The notes under the pieces: model-generated
Databases searched by the model: none
What the model saw: only the letters and a program-made list of their open reading frames with translations
Told to the model about the DNA's origin: nothing
In this document: positions 1 to 5,128 of the stretch, piece by piece
How the letters are laid out: every line of letters begins with the position of its first letter
How positions within the stretch are numbered: position 1 is the stretch's first letter
Assembly: GCA_034408745.1 (NCBI GenBank)
Contig: JAWXCM010000167.1
Location: 1-8,291 of the forward strand
DNA: 8,291 nt
Origin: JAWXCM01 sp034408745
GTDB lineage: Bacteria > Acidobacteriota > Terriglobia > Bryobacterales > Bryobacteraceae
Reading direction: 5' to 3'
Position numbers and translations under genes: made by a program

Positions 1-482
1 CGGCGGCGGAATGCTTCGCTGAGCTTTTGCCAGGCGACGTCAAGGTTTTCAGGGACGACCCGGGTTTCGGCGACGGTGGTCATGAAATTGGCGTCGCCGG
101 GCCAGCGCGGGAGGACGTGCATATGGATGTGTCCCGCGACTCCGGCGCCGGCGGCAGCTCCGATGTTCATGCCGAGATTGTAGCCGGGCGCTCGGTAGAC
201 CTCGCGGAGGTGACGTTGCGAGCGGCGGGTGAGGGCCATCAGCTCGATGGCCGTCTCTTCGGGCGCTTCTTCGAGTGTCGCAACGTGTTGGTACGGGGCC
301 ACCATGAGGTGGCCGCTGGTGTACGGGTAGAGGTTGAGCAGCACGAAGTTCCGCTCGCCGCGGAACAGGATCAGGTCTTCGCGATCTTCATTGCGTGCCG
401 ACTTTTCACAGAAAATGCACGCGTCGGTGGGCTCTGCCTTACTGACGTATCGGTATCGCCAGGGACTCCAGAGGCGGTCCAT
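1..482 (-). CDS. HIT-family (histidine triad) nucleotide hydrolase/transferase, C-terminus cut by window edge
   Basis: Reading leftward from ATG at 482 gives 160 residues with no stop before the window edge. The protein opens with a WSPWRYRYV stretch, followed by Cys22-x2-Cys25 (CIFC), which in this family can form half of a structural zinc site. The histidine triad GHIHMHVLPRW gives His118, His120 and His122; the middle His is the expected nucleophile that forms a nucleotidyl intermediate. The following GDANFM segment and the upstream NIGAAAGAG glycine-rich stretch resemble the diadenosine tetraphosphate (Ap4A) phosphorylase/hydrolase branch of HIT proteins. The substrate is therefore inferred to be a dinucleoside polyphosphate or AMP conjugate. 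It starts 10 bases after the HU-family gene stop, with a weak ribosome site (GGCGGGAA), so it is probably the last or a late gene of the rpsA operon. The family call is firm; the exact substrate is not. Confidence 0.93.
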   Translation of the reverse strand, partial: MDRLWSPWRYRYVSKAEPTDACIFCEKSARNEDREDLILFRGERNFVLLNLYPYTSGHLMVAPYQHVATLEEAPEETAIELMALTRRSQRHLREVYRAPGYNLGMNIGAAAGAGVAGHIHMHVLPRWPGDANFMTTVAETRVVPENLDVAWQKLSEAFRR

Positions 483-492
483 TTCCCGCCGA

Positions 493-816
493 TCAGGATT
501 CGGAACTCTTGCCAGCCGGTTCTGGTTCCGGGGCCGCAGGCGAATTGTTTACCAGGTCCTTCAATTCCTTGCTGGGCTTGAAGTATGGGATACGTTTGGA
601 GGGGACTTCCACGCGCGTGCCGGTTTTGGGATTACGGCCTACGCGAGGTTGTCTCTGCCGCGTACGAAAACTACCGAAACCGCGAATCTCGATCTTGTCT
701 CCCGTACGCAGAGAACGTACGACGCTGTCGAAGATAGCTTCCACAATCACTTCTGAATCTTTGCGGGTCATCTCCACCACGCGGGAAACTTCCTCGATCA
801 AATCGGCCTTGGTCAC
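493..816 (-). CDS. HU/IHF-family DNA-bending protein (IHF-beta-like)
   Basis: A 107-residue nucleoid-associated protein. Residues 1-92 make the standard HU/IHF fold: a helical dimerisation part starting MTKADLIEEV, the family signature around RGFGSF (about 45-50), and the DNA-intercalating beta arm with Gly-Arg-Asn-Pro-Lys-Thr-Gly (about 60-66), whose proline is the kinking residue. The IEIRGFGSF and RNPKTG wording is nearer to IHF-beta of proteobacteria than to HU, and its place directly after rpsA is where ihfB sits in E. coli. No IHF-alpha partner is in the window, so a homodimer cannot be excluded. The last 14 or so residues (APEPEPAG onward) form a Pro/Glu/Ser tail beyond the usual 90-95-residue length. 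The start is GTG at 816, with AGGAG at 827-831 ten bases upstream. It lies 36 bases after rpsA and 10 bases before the HIT gene. Confidence 0.95.
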   Translation of the reverse strand: MTKADLIEEVSRVVEMTRKDSEVIVEAIFDSVVRSLRTGDKIEIRGFGSFRTRQRQPRVGRNPKTGTRVEVPSKRIPYFKPSKELKDLVNNSPAAPEPEPAGKSSES

Positions 817-852
817 TGTGCGTGTGCTCCTGTGTTCCGGGCGGGCATCTCG

Positions 853-2580
853 TTATTCCTCGTCACCACGTACCGTCGCGTTGATCGCTTCTTCCACTGT
901 CGAAGACGCAGCCGCGGCCTGACGACCGTACTCACCCAACCTGTTCCTTTCGGCATCCTCCATGGCACCGCGAAGGCTGAGTCCAATTTTCTTGTCGGCT
1001 TCGTTTAGCTTAATAATCTTGAACTCGAGCTCCTCTCCGATGGGCAGAGGCGGCTCCGTCTTGTCCCGTTCCGGCCGCTCGGGTACTTCCGAATTGTGAC
1101 ACAGCCCTTCGACGCCGGGAGAAACTTCAACAAACACCCCGAAATTAGACGAGCGGCAGACCTTGCCTCGCACAACGTCTCCCACGGCATAGGCGCGGAA
1201 AAACGACTCCCAGGCATCGGGCTGCAACTGTTTGACGCCGAGTGACAGTCTACGGTTGTCAGGATCGATGTGCAGCACGACCGCCTGCACCAGCTGGCCC
1301 TTCTTGAGCACTTCAGAAGGATGGCCGACGCGCCTGGTCCAGGACAGATCGGAGATGTGGACCAGACCGTCGATGCCTTCCTCGATTTCGATGAACGCGC
1401 CGAAGTCGGTGAGCTTGCGCACGCGGCCTTCGACAACGGAACCGATGCTGTAGCGTTCGGCCACGGTGGTCCACGGGTCGGCTTCCAGTTGCTTGATGCC
1501 GAGAGATACGCGCCGGTCTTTGGGCTTGACCTCCAGCACGACGGCTTCCACCTGATCGCCGACGCGGACCACTTTCGACGGATGTTTCATCCGCCGGCTC
1601 CACGTCATTTCCGAGATATGAATGAGGCCCTCGACGCCGGCTTCCAGTTCGACGAAGGCGCCGTAGTCGGTCACGCTGACCACCCGCCCGATGACACGAA
1701 GTCCGCCTGGATAGCGCTCTTCCACCGTTTCCCAGGGATTCAGATTGAGCTGCTTGATTCCGAGGGAAATTCGCTCTTTATCTTTGTCGAATTTAAGAAC
1801 CTTTACCGTAATTTCATCGCCGACGTGGATCATTTCCGACGGATGCGTGATACGGCCGAAGGACATGTCACTGACGTGCAGCAGGCCGTCGATGCCGCCG
1901 AGGTCGACGAAAGCGCCGTAATCCGTGAGATTTTTGACGATGCCCTGCACAACGGAACCTTCGGCGAGGACGTCGAGAGCCTGTGACTTGCGGGAGTGTT
2001 CTTCCTCTTCCACCGCGAGCCGCCGGCTGACCACGACGTTGCCGCGACGCCGGTTGAGCTTGACTATTTTTACCGGAATATCGGTGCCGACAAACTGATC
2101 GAGATTATAGATAGGCCGCGCGGCCACCTGGGAGCCAGGCATGAAGGCGGGAACGCCGACGTCGACGGTGAGACCGCCCTTGGTTTTGGCAAGCACGCGC
2201 GCGAGCACGGTGAGGCCGTCCTTCATGGCTTTTTCCAGTTCGTCCCACGCCCGCAGCCTGTGGGCGCGCTCGTATGACAAAAGGACGTAGCCTTCAGGCC
2301 GGTTCTCCGACCGGTCCATCATGACGTCAATGACGTCGCCAGGATGGACGGAAACGGTACCGTCGGGTCCGCGGAACTGCTCAATGGGAACCAGTCCTTC
2401 GGATTTGTAGCCGAAGTCGACGATTACTTCTTTGTCGGTGACGCTTAGAATCGTACCTTTGTAGACTTCCCCTTCTGCCGGAGGCGCGAAGTGGCTGTAG
2501 TCGTCGAGGAGTTGCGCGTAGTCGCCCTCCTGACCGGGCGCTTGCACGTCCATCTGCCGATCGTCCTCAGTGCCGGGCAT
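853..2580 (-). CDS. rpsA: 30S ribosomal protein S1, six S1 domains
   Basis: A 575-residue protein, close to the usual 550-580 of six-domain S1. The S1 (OB-fold) repeats fall at about residues 36-104, 121-187, 207-275, 293-362, 379-448 and 466-536. Repeats 3, 4 and 5 are the most alike, each with a DYGAF/DFGAF turn, a GL(L/I/V)H(V/I)S core and a SLG(I/V)KQL ending; these correspond to the RNA-binding repeats. Repeats 1 and 2 are divergent, as expected for the part that docks on the ribosome through S2. Repeat 6 has a looser core (GLCHNSEV). S1 brings mRNA to the 30S subunit, especially mRNAs with weak Shine-Dalgarno sites. Start ATG at 2580 has GGAG at 2588-2591, seven bases upstream; a second in-frame ATG is codon 10. 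It is the first gene of a probable operon with the HU/IHF-like and HIT genes and is driven by the promoter at 2691-2719. Confidence 0.97.
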   Translation of the reverse strand: MPGTEDDRQMDVQAPGQEGDYAQLLDDYSHFAPPAEGEVYKGTILSVTDKEVIVDFGYKSEGLVPIEQFRGPDGTVSVHPGDVIDVMMDRSENRPEGYVLLSYERAHRLRAWDELEKAMKDGLTVLARVLAKTKGGLTVDVGVPAFMPGSQVAARPIYNLDQFVGTDIPVKIVKLNRRRGNVVVSRRLAVEEEEHSRKSQALDVLAEGSVVQGIVKNLTDYGAFVDLGGIDGLLHVSDMSFGRITHPSEMIHVGDEITVKVLKFDKDKERISLGIKQLNLNPWETVEERYPGGLRVIGRVVSVTDYGAFVELEAGVEGLIHISEMTWSRRMKHPSKVVRVGDQVEAVVLEVKPKDRRVSLGIKQLEADPWTTVAERYSIGSVVEGRVRKLTDFGAFIEIEEGIDGLVHISDLSWTRRVGHPSEVLKKGQLVQAVVLHIDPDNRRLSLGVKQLQPDAWESFFRAYAVGDVVRGKVCRSSNFGVFVEVSPGVEGLCHNSEVPERPERDKTEPPLPIGEELEFKIIKLNEADKKIGLSLRGAMEDAERNRLGEYGRQAAAASSTVEEAINATVRGDEE

Positions 2581-2684
2581 AAGAGTTCTCCAGGTTAGCA
2601 GAATCAGTGGCTCTCGGGTGAGGGGCAGTCAGACGGGGAAAAGCGCCACCTGTTTGGGGAGACAAACCATTGAAACCGCAGTAC
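2581..2684 (-). other. rpsA 5' leader (predicted)
   Basis: If the promoter at 2691-2719 is used, transcription starts near 2684 and the rpsA message has an untranslated leader of about 104 nt. It holds one small hairpin by eye (five-base arms 2652-2656 and 2663-2667, six-base loop) and the GGAG ribosome site at 2588-2591. No coding sequence is convincing here: an open minus-strand frame through it has no ribosome site and merely overlaps the start of rpsA. In E. coli, S1 represses its own mRNA through the leader. Whether this leader does the same cannot be told from sequence. Confidence 0.45.
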
Positions 2685-2698
2685 TTCAGAACTATAGC
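2670..2698 (+). promoter_or_regulatory. sigma70-type promoter for the porin gene, overlapping the rpsA promoter
   Basis: On the plus strand the -35 box is TTGAAA (2670-2675; 5 of 6) and the -10 box is TATAGC (2693-2698; 4 of 6), with a 17-base spacer. Predicted transcription start is near 2705, giving a leader of about 44 nt before the ATG at 2749. The -10 region is shared with the rpsA promoter on the other strand. The match is weaker than for rpsA, so it could be fortuitous. Confidence 0.5.
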
Positions 2699-2719
2699 CG
2701 ACACTCCGTTAGAAGTCAA
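2691..2719 (-). promoter_or_regulatory. sigma70-type promoter for the rpsA operon
   Basis: On the minus strand the -35 box is TTGACT (2719-2714; 5 of 6 consensus) and the -10 box is TATAGT (2696-2691; 5 of 6), with a 17-base spacer. This is the best promoter match in the window and fits a highly expressed ribosomal protein gene. Its -10 box overlaps that of the divergent promoter at 2670-2698, so the two share a CTATAG palindrome at 2692-2697. Confidence 0.75.
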
Positions 2720-2748
2720 CTCCGGAAACCTGGAAGCCTCGGCTACAA

Positions 2749-4074
2749 ATGGCTTCATTTGTTAGAGTTAGAGAAGTGCCTCAGTTTCCCCGGCCGCTTT
2801 GTCTCCTGTTTGCAGCTCTCTCCTGCGCCGTCGTTGTCACGGCGCAAAGCCTGGAGCCGGTGAACCGTAATTTGCCTGACTGGATCCACCTGGGGGGAGA
2901 GTACCGGGTCCGTTATGAAGGCTTCGACAACAGGGGCTATTCCGACGTTGACGACGACCATTATTTATTGCAGCGATACCGGATGGATCTGCGGCTGAGG
3001 CCGGCGAAGCATTTCCAGATCGTCGCGCAGGCGCAGGATTCCCGGGTATTTTTCAACACCCGCATCTCCGATGCGCCGCCCTGGCGGGACACGCTGGATT
3101 TGAGGCTGGCGTACGCGCAGGTGGGGGATCCGGAGAAGGGCCACTTTGCGGTGCGTGTCGGCCGGCAGGAAATCTCGATCGGAGAAGAGCGGTTGCTGGG
3201 GTCGGCCAACTGGGGAAATACGGCGCGCAGTTTTGACGCGGCGCGGGTTTACTGGAGACCGCTGGCGAAAGCGCGGTTCGATGTGTTCGCCGCTTCGGTG
3301 GTGGCGCAGTCCGACGGCGCATTTGACCGCCACGTGGACGGAGACAACCTCCACGGCGCGATCGGGCAGATCAACTGGCACGGTGCCCATTTTGAGCCAT
3401 TTGGACTTTGGCGGGTGGCGCCACGGGGACGGTCGGAATCCGGACGATTCGGGAAAGTCGATACAAAAACGTTCGGCACCAGGGTGACGGGGAAGCTGAA
3501 CCCGCGGACCGATTACGTAATGGAGTTGATCGGTCAGAACGGCAAGTGGGGGCCTGATTCGCTGCGCGCGTGGGCAGGTCACTGGAGGGTGGTTCGGACG
3601 CTGGCGAAAGACCGGCGCGTGCCGAGGCTGCGGATCGAGTACGATTATGCCACCGGAGACTCGAATCCAACGGATGGCCGGCATGAGACGTTTGAGCTGA
3701 TCTACCCGACGCCGCATGACAAACTGGGCCTGGCAGACCAGGTGGGCTGGAAGAACGTGCATCATTTAAGCGCGGTCGGGGAATGGCTGCCCTCGAAGTT
3801 GTGGACGGTGCAGATGAAGTATCACGAGTGGTGGCTGGCGTCGGCGACGGACGGGGTGTACACGGCAGGTGGGGCTTTGATTGCGCGGAACTCGGTGGGG
3901 ACCGCGGGACGGCATATCGGGCACGAGCTGGACTTACAGGCTTTGGGCAGTGTGGGGAAGCAGATGAAACTGGGCGGCGGAGTCGGGCATATCTTTCCGG
4001 GCGAATTTCTGCACCGGACGACACCGAGCCGCGACTACACGTTTCCTTACGTGATGATGACCTGGAGCTTTTAA
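2749..4074 (+). CDS. Alginate-export-family outer-membrane beta-barrel porin
   Basis: A 441-residue protein with an N-terminal signal peptide: hydrophobic core about residues 15-31, likely cut after Ala32 (VTA before QS). The mature part begins with WIHLGGEYRVRYEGF and continues with alternating polar/aromatic strands. A GRQEISIGEERLLG stretch (about 138-151) with the following SANWGNTARSFD, and later TPHDKLGLADQVGWKN, are the conserved blocks I associate with the alginate-export (AlgE-like) family found widely outside alginate producers. It ends in aromatic Phe (MMTWSF), the typical signal for BAM-assisted barrel insertion. No alginate or other polysaccharide genes are nearby, so the transported solute is unknown. 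The ribosome site is weak (GGAAG at 2732-2736, 12 bases upstream); GTG at codon 10 (2776) is an alternative start and would still leave a full signal peptide. It is divergent from rpsA and convergent with the next gene. Confidence 0.85.
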   Translation: MASFVRVREVPQFPRPLCLLFAALSCAVVVTAQSLEPVNRNLPDWIHLGGEYRVRYEGFDNRGYSDVDDDHYLLQRYRMDLRLRPAKHFQIVAQAQDSRVFFNTRISDAPPWRDTLDLRLAYAQVGDPEKGHFAVRVGRQEISIGEERLLGSANWGNTARSFDAARVYWRPLAKARFDVFAASVVAQSDGAFDRHVDGDNLHGAIGQINWHGAHFEPFGLWRVAPRGRSESGRFGKVDTKTFGTRVTGKLNPRTDYVMELIGQNGKWGPDSLRAWAGHWRVVRTLAKDRRVPRLRIEYDYATGDSNPTDGRHETFELIYPTPHDKLGLADQVGWKNVHHLSAVGEWLPSKLWTVQMKYHEWWLASATDGVYTAGGALIARNSVGTAGRHIGHELDLQALGSVGKQMKLGGGVGHIFPGEFLHRTTPSRDYTFPYVMMTWSF

Positions 4075-4080
4075 GGGGAA

Positions 4081-4122
4081 GAAAAAGAAAACCCGGGCAG
4101 AGCCTGTCCAACTCTGTCCGGG
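4081..4122 (-). terminator. Rho-independent-type terminator between convergent genes
   Basis: Two 11-base arms (4092-4102 and 4112-4122) form a GC-rich hairpin with a 9-base loop. In the minus-strand transcript it is followed by a U-rich run (complement of the A-rich 4081-4091), and it lies about 32 bases past the stop of the minus-strand gene. The arms have one imperfect position: G-U in the plus-strand RNA, A-C mismatch in the minus-strand RNA. It may also slow readthrough from the porin gene, whose stop is 17 bases upstream, but there is no U-run on that side. Confidence 0.7.
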
Positions 4123-4136
4123 ATTAGCGGTACTGC

Positions 4137-4150
4137 TGTTGTTGTTGTTG
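4137..4150. repeat. Short trinucleotide repeat (GTT/CAA) after the stop of the 145-residue gene
   Basis: Four GTT units with a partial flank lie between the terminator hairpin and the stop codon at 4155-4157. On the gene's own strand this reads as CAA repeats just past the stop, and the protein itself ends in Gln-Gln. The run is short and may be chance. Confidence 0.5.
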
Positions 4151-4154
4151 GTCT

Positions 4155-4592
4155 CTATTGTTGGTCGGAGGACTCGGCAATTCTCATCTGCGCTTCCTGC
4201 AGTACTTCTTCACCGAGAATTTGGCAGCCAATTTCGCGCATGACCTCACCTGCTTCGTTCACCTTGCCAACCAGCTTGATGGCGGTCAGGTGGCCCATGC
4301 GATATTCGCTGAGAGTTAAACGCCGGCATGCGCGCATGCGGATTGGGCGCATGGTGTAGTCGCGGCACGGCATCAATATATAGGTTTCGTCCAGCGCCAG
4401 TTCCTGGTCGGTTTCAGGAACCGCGCCGTAGATCATAGCTGTCAGGCCGATTTGAACGAAGTTCACCCGGCGGCCGTCAGTTTCAGGAAACAGTGCCCAC
4501 AGTTCACGTTCCGTCTCGATGTATTCATCGAAATTGAACGTCGCCGGGAGCGGGAAAGCGGCATGCGGCTCAATGAAGCTGTACTGAGACAC
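4155..4592 (-). CDS. Uncharacterised 145-residue soluble protein
   Basis: I do not recognise this family. The preferred start is GTG at 4592, because GGAGG (4605-4601) stands eight bases before it; an upstream in-frame ATG at 4619 would add nine residues but would place that ribosome site inside the coding sequence. The product opens SQYSFIEPHAAFPLP, with no signal peptide or membrane segment. It has an acidic N-terminal half (DEYIETERELW, about 24-34), a hydrophobic middle (VNFVQIGLTAMIYG), a basic arginine-rich segment (MRPIRMRACRRL, about 89-100), and a C-terminal half of mixed strand/helix character ending in polar SSDQQ. Three cysteines are spread out and form no zinc-type pair. The arginine cluster prompted a PilZ comparison, but no D/NxSxxG motif follows. 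It is a single-gene unit with its own promoter (4673-4701) and terminator (4081-4122). The coding call is strong from these signals; the function is unknown. Confidence 0.82.
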   Translation of the reverse strand: MSQYSFIEPHAAFPLPATFNFDEYIETERELWALFPETDGRRVNFVQIGLTAMIYGAVPETDQELALDETYILMPCRDYTMRPIRMRACRRLTLSEYRMGHLTAIKLVGKVNEAGEVMREIGCQILGEEVLQEAQMRIAESSDQQ

Positions 4593-4600
4593 TAAAAAAA

Positions 4601-4605
4601 CCTCC
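4601..4605 (-). promoter_or_regulatory. Shine-Dalgarno site that sets the GTG start at 4592
   Basis: GGAGG on the minus strand, separated from GTG 4592 by eight bases that are nearly all T. This spacing and match decide against the longer ATG start at 4619, which has no comparable site. Confidence 0.8.
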
Positions 4606-4672
4606 GGAACTTCAGCCAAAGCTTCCTGCTCCGGCCCGTCCCCTGAACCCCTGAACTTGTTTCTGAAATCTA

Positions 4673-4701
4673 ATTTTCAGGTATATACCGGTCCAGGTCA
4701 A
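4673..4701 (-). promoter_or_regulatory. Candidate promoter for the 145-residue gene
   Basis: Minus-strand -35 box TTGACC (4701-4696; 5 of 6 consensus), 17-base spacer, -10 box GAAAAT (4678-4673; 4 of 6). It lies in the AT-rich part of the intergenic region about 80 bases upstream of the GTG start. The spacer contains a perfect palindrome (4680-4689), a natural place for a repressor or activator. Confidence 0.5.
4680..4689. promoter_or_regulatory. Perfect 10-base palindrome GGTATATACC, possible operator
   Basis: The sequence equals its own reverse complement and lies inside the spacer of the candidate promoter at 4673-4701. Its position would let a dimeric regulator compete with RNA polymerase. 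A 10-base palindrome can arise by chance, and no matching regulator gene is in view. Confidence 0.35.
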
Positions 4702-4783
4702 GTAATAATTACAATCGCTTATGAGGGTATGCCCCGTCCCCTCACAAAAAGTCCTTCAGGCACCTACAGTTGCGGTTGGGCGT

Positions 4784-4830
4784 GTCAGTCGATTACTGCG
4801 CGGTAATTTATACATGCTACAAGTACTGAC
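4784..4830 (+). other. Possible structured leader element
   Basis: Outer arms GTCAGT (4784-4789) and ACTGAC (4825-4830) are exact complements and enclose a smaller hairpin, ATTAC (4792-4796) with GTAAT (4803-4807) around a six-base loop, extendable by one G-U pair. A further six-pair stem (two G-U) with a three-base loop occurs at 4857-4871. Together these could fold the leader of the small membrane protein gene. It matches no riboswitch class I know; short stems like these can be chance. Confidence 0.25.
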
Positions 4831-4881
4831 GTGGATCGAGAGTTTAACGTTGCGTTGGCATGAAGCGTGCTATGCGGAGCC

Positions 4882-4890
4882 GGAGGAGGA
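4882..4890 (+). promoter_or_regulatory. Strong Shine-Dalgarno site deciding the start at 4899
   Basis: GGAGGAGGA ends eight bases before ATG 4899. An in-frame ATG at 4860 would add 13 residues, many of them arginine, but would put this site inside the coding sequence and lacks its own. The start at 4899 is therefore preferred. Confidence 0.8.
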
Positions 4891-4898
4891 CTGTAAAC

Positions 4899-5069
4899 AT
4901 GTCGTTTGCTCTGTATGTGATCGGGTTTGTTATTTTGATTGCCGGGCTGGCGTATGCCGCCACGATGGCGAACGTTCCGCAGCGCTGGGTAGGCGTGGGT
5001 GTCATCATAATGGTGGGGATCGGGATTATGTCGGCTGTCTCCCGGACCCGGATGCGCGACCCCAAGTAA
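4899..5069 (+). CDS. Small two-helix membrane protein (56 residues)
   Basis: The product is 56 residues: membrane segment 1 at about 3-23 (rich in Val, Ile, Gly, Ala), a short turn NVPQRW (25-30), membrane segment 2 at about 31-48 with repeated Gly (GVGV, GIGI), and a basic tail RTRMRDPK. Charges favour both ends in the cytoplasm with the turn in the periplasm. The wording, including the VPQRW turn, resembles small hypothetical membrane proteins I recall from Acidobacteriota genomes, but no function is known to me. The gene is read toward the histidine kinase, which begins 59 bases downstream with no clear terminator between, so they may share a transcript. The gap is large enough for separate control. 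The coding call rests on the very strong ribosome site and the clear hydrophobic pattern. Confidence 0.8.
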   Translation: MSFALYVIGFVILIAGLAYAATMANVPQRWVGVGVIIMVGIGIMSAVSRTRMRDPK

Positions 5070-5128
5070 TCGACCGTGGTTTTGGCGGGTACGGGCTACA
5101 CCACTAATCATTAAGGTTCTGAGTGAAG

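Larger units (their letters stand above)
4702..4898. other. Intergenic region upstream of the small membrane protein gene
   Basis: This is the rest of the 306-base gap between the divergent starts at 4592 and 4899. It is more AT-rich at its left end. I see a possible folded RNA element at 4784-4830 and the ribosome site at 4882-4890. No convincing sigma70 promoter for the plus-strand gene could be found, and no open frame here has a plausible ribosome site or composition. Confidence 0.6.

Noticed and set aside
27..581. Plus-strand open frame of 184 codons at the left edge
   Set aside because: It lies antisense to the HIT gene, whose triad motif and family blocks are unmistakable; it runs into the HU-family gene and has no ribosome site.
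1270..1986. Plus-strand open frame of 238 codons inside rpsA
   Set aside because: Antisense shadow of the S1 repeats; its apparent internal repeats merely mirror S1 domains 3-5.
2818..2829. Possible lipoprotein signal (Cys26) in the porin signal peptide
   Set aside because: The residues before the cysteine (Ala-Leu-Ser) do not fit a lipobox, and a beta-barrel with a good cleavage site after Ala32 explains the region better.
2965..3765. Minus-strand open frame of 266 codons within the porin gene
   Set aside because: Rich in Arg, Pro and His as expected for an antisense frame of GC-rich DNA; the plus strand has a signal peptide and a barrel protein ending in Phe.
4081..4157. Stop-codon readthrough of the 145-residue gene through the CAA repeat
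   Set aside because: The in-frame extension after TAG runs through the terminator stem and U-run, so it is a chance open stretch.
4856..4871. Sigma54-like TGGCATG-N4-GTGCT (GG-N10-GC) upstream of the small membrane protein gene
   Set aside because: Two core mismatches, a predicted start only about one base before the ribosome site, and the same bases form a small hairpin, so a chance match is likely.
4721..5107. Plus-strand open frame of 128 codons overlapping the small membrane protein
   Set aside because: It has no ribosome site and overlaps, in another frame, the small gene that has a very strong one.
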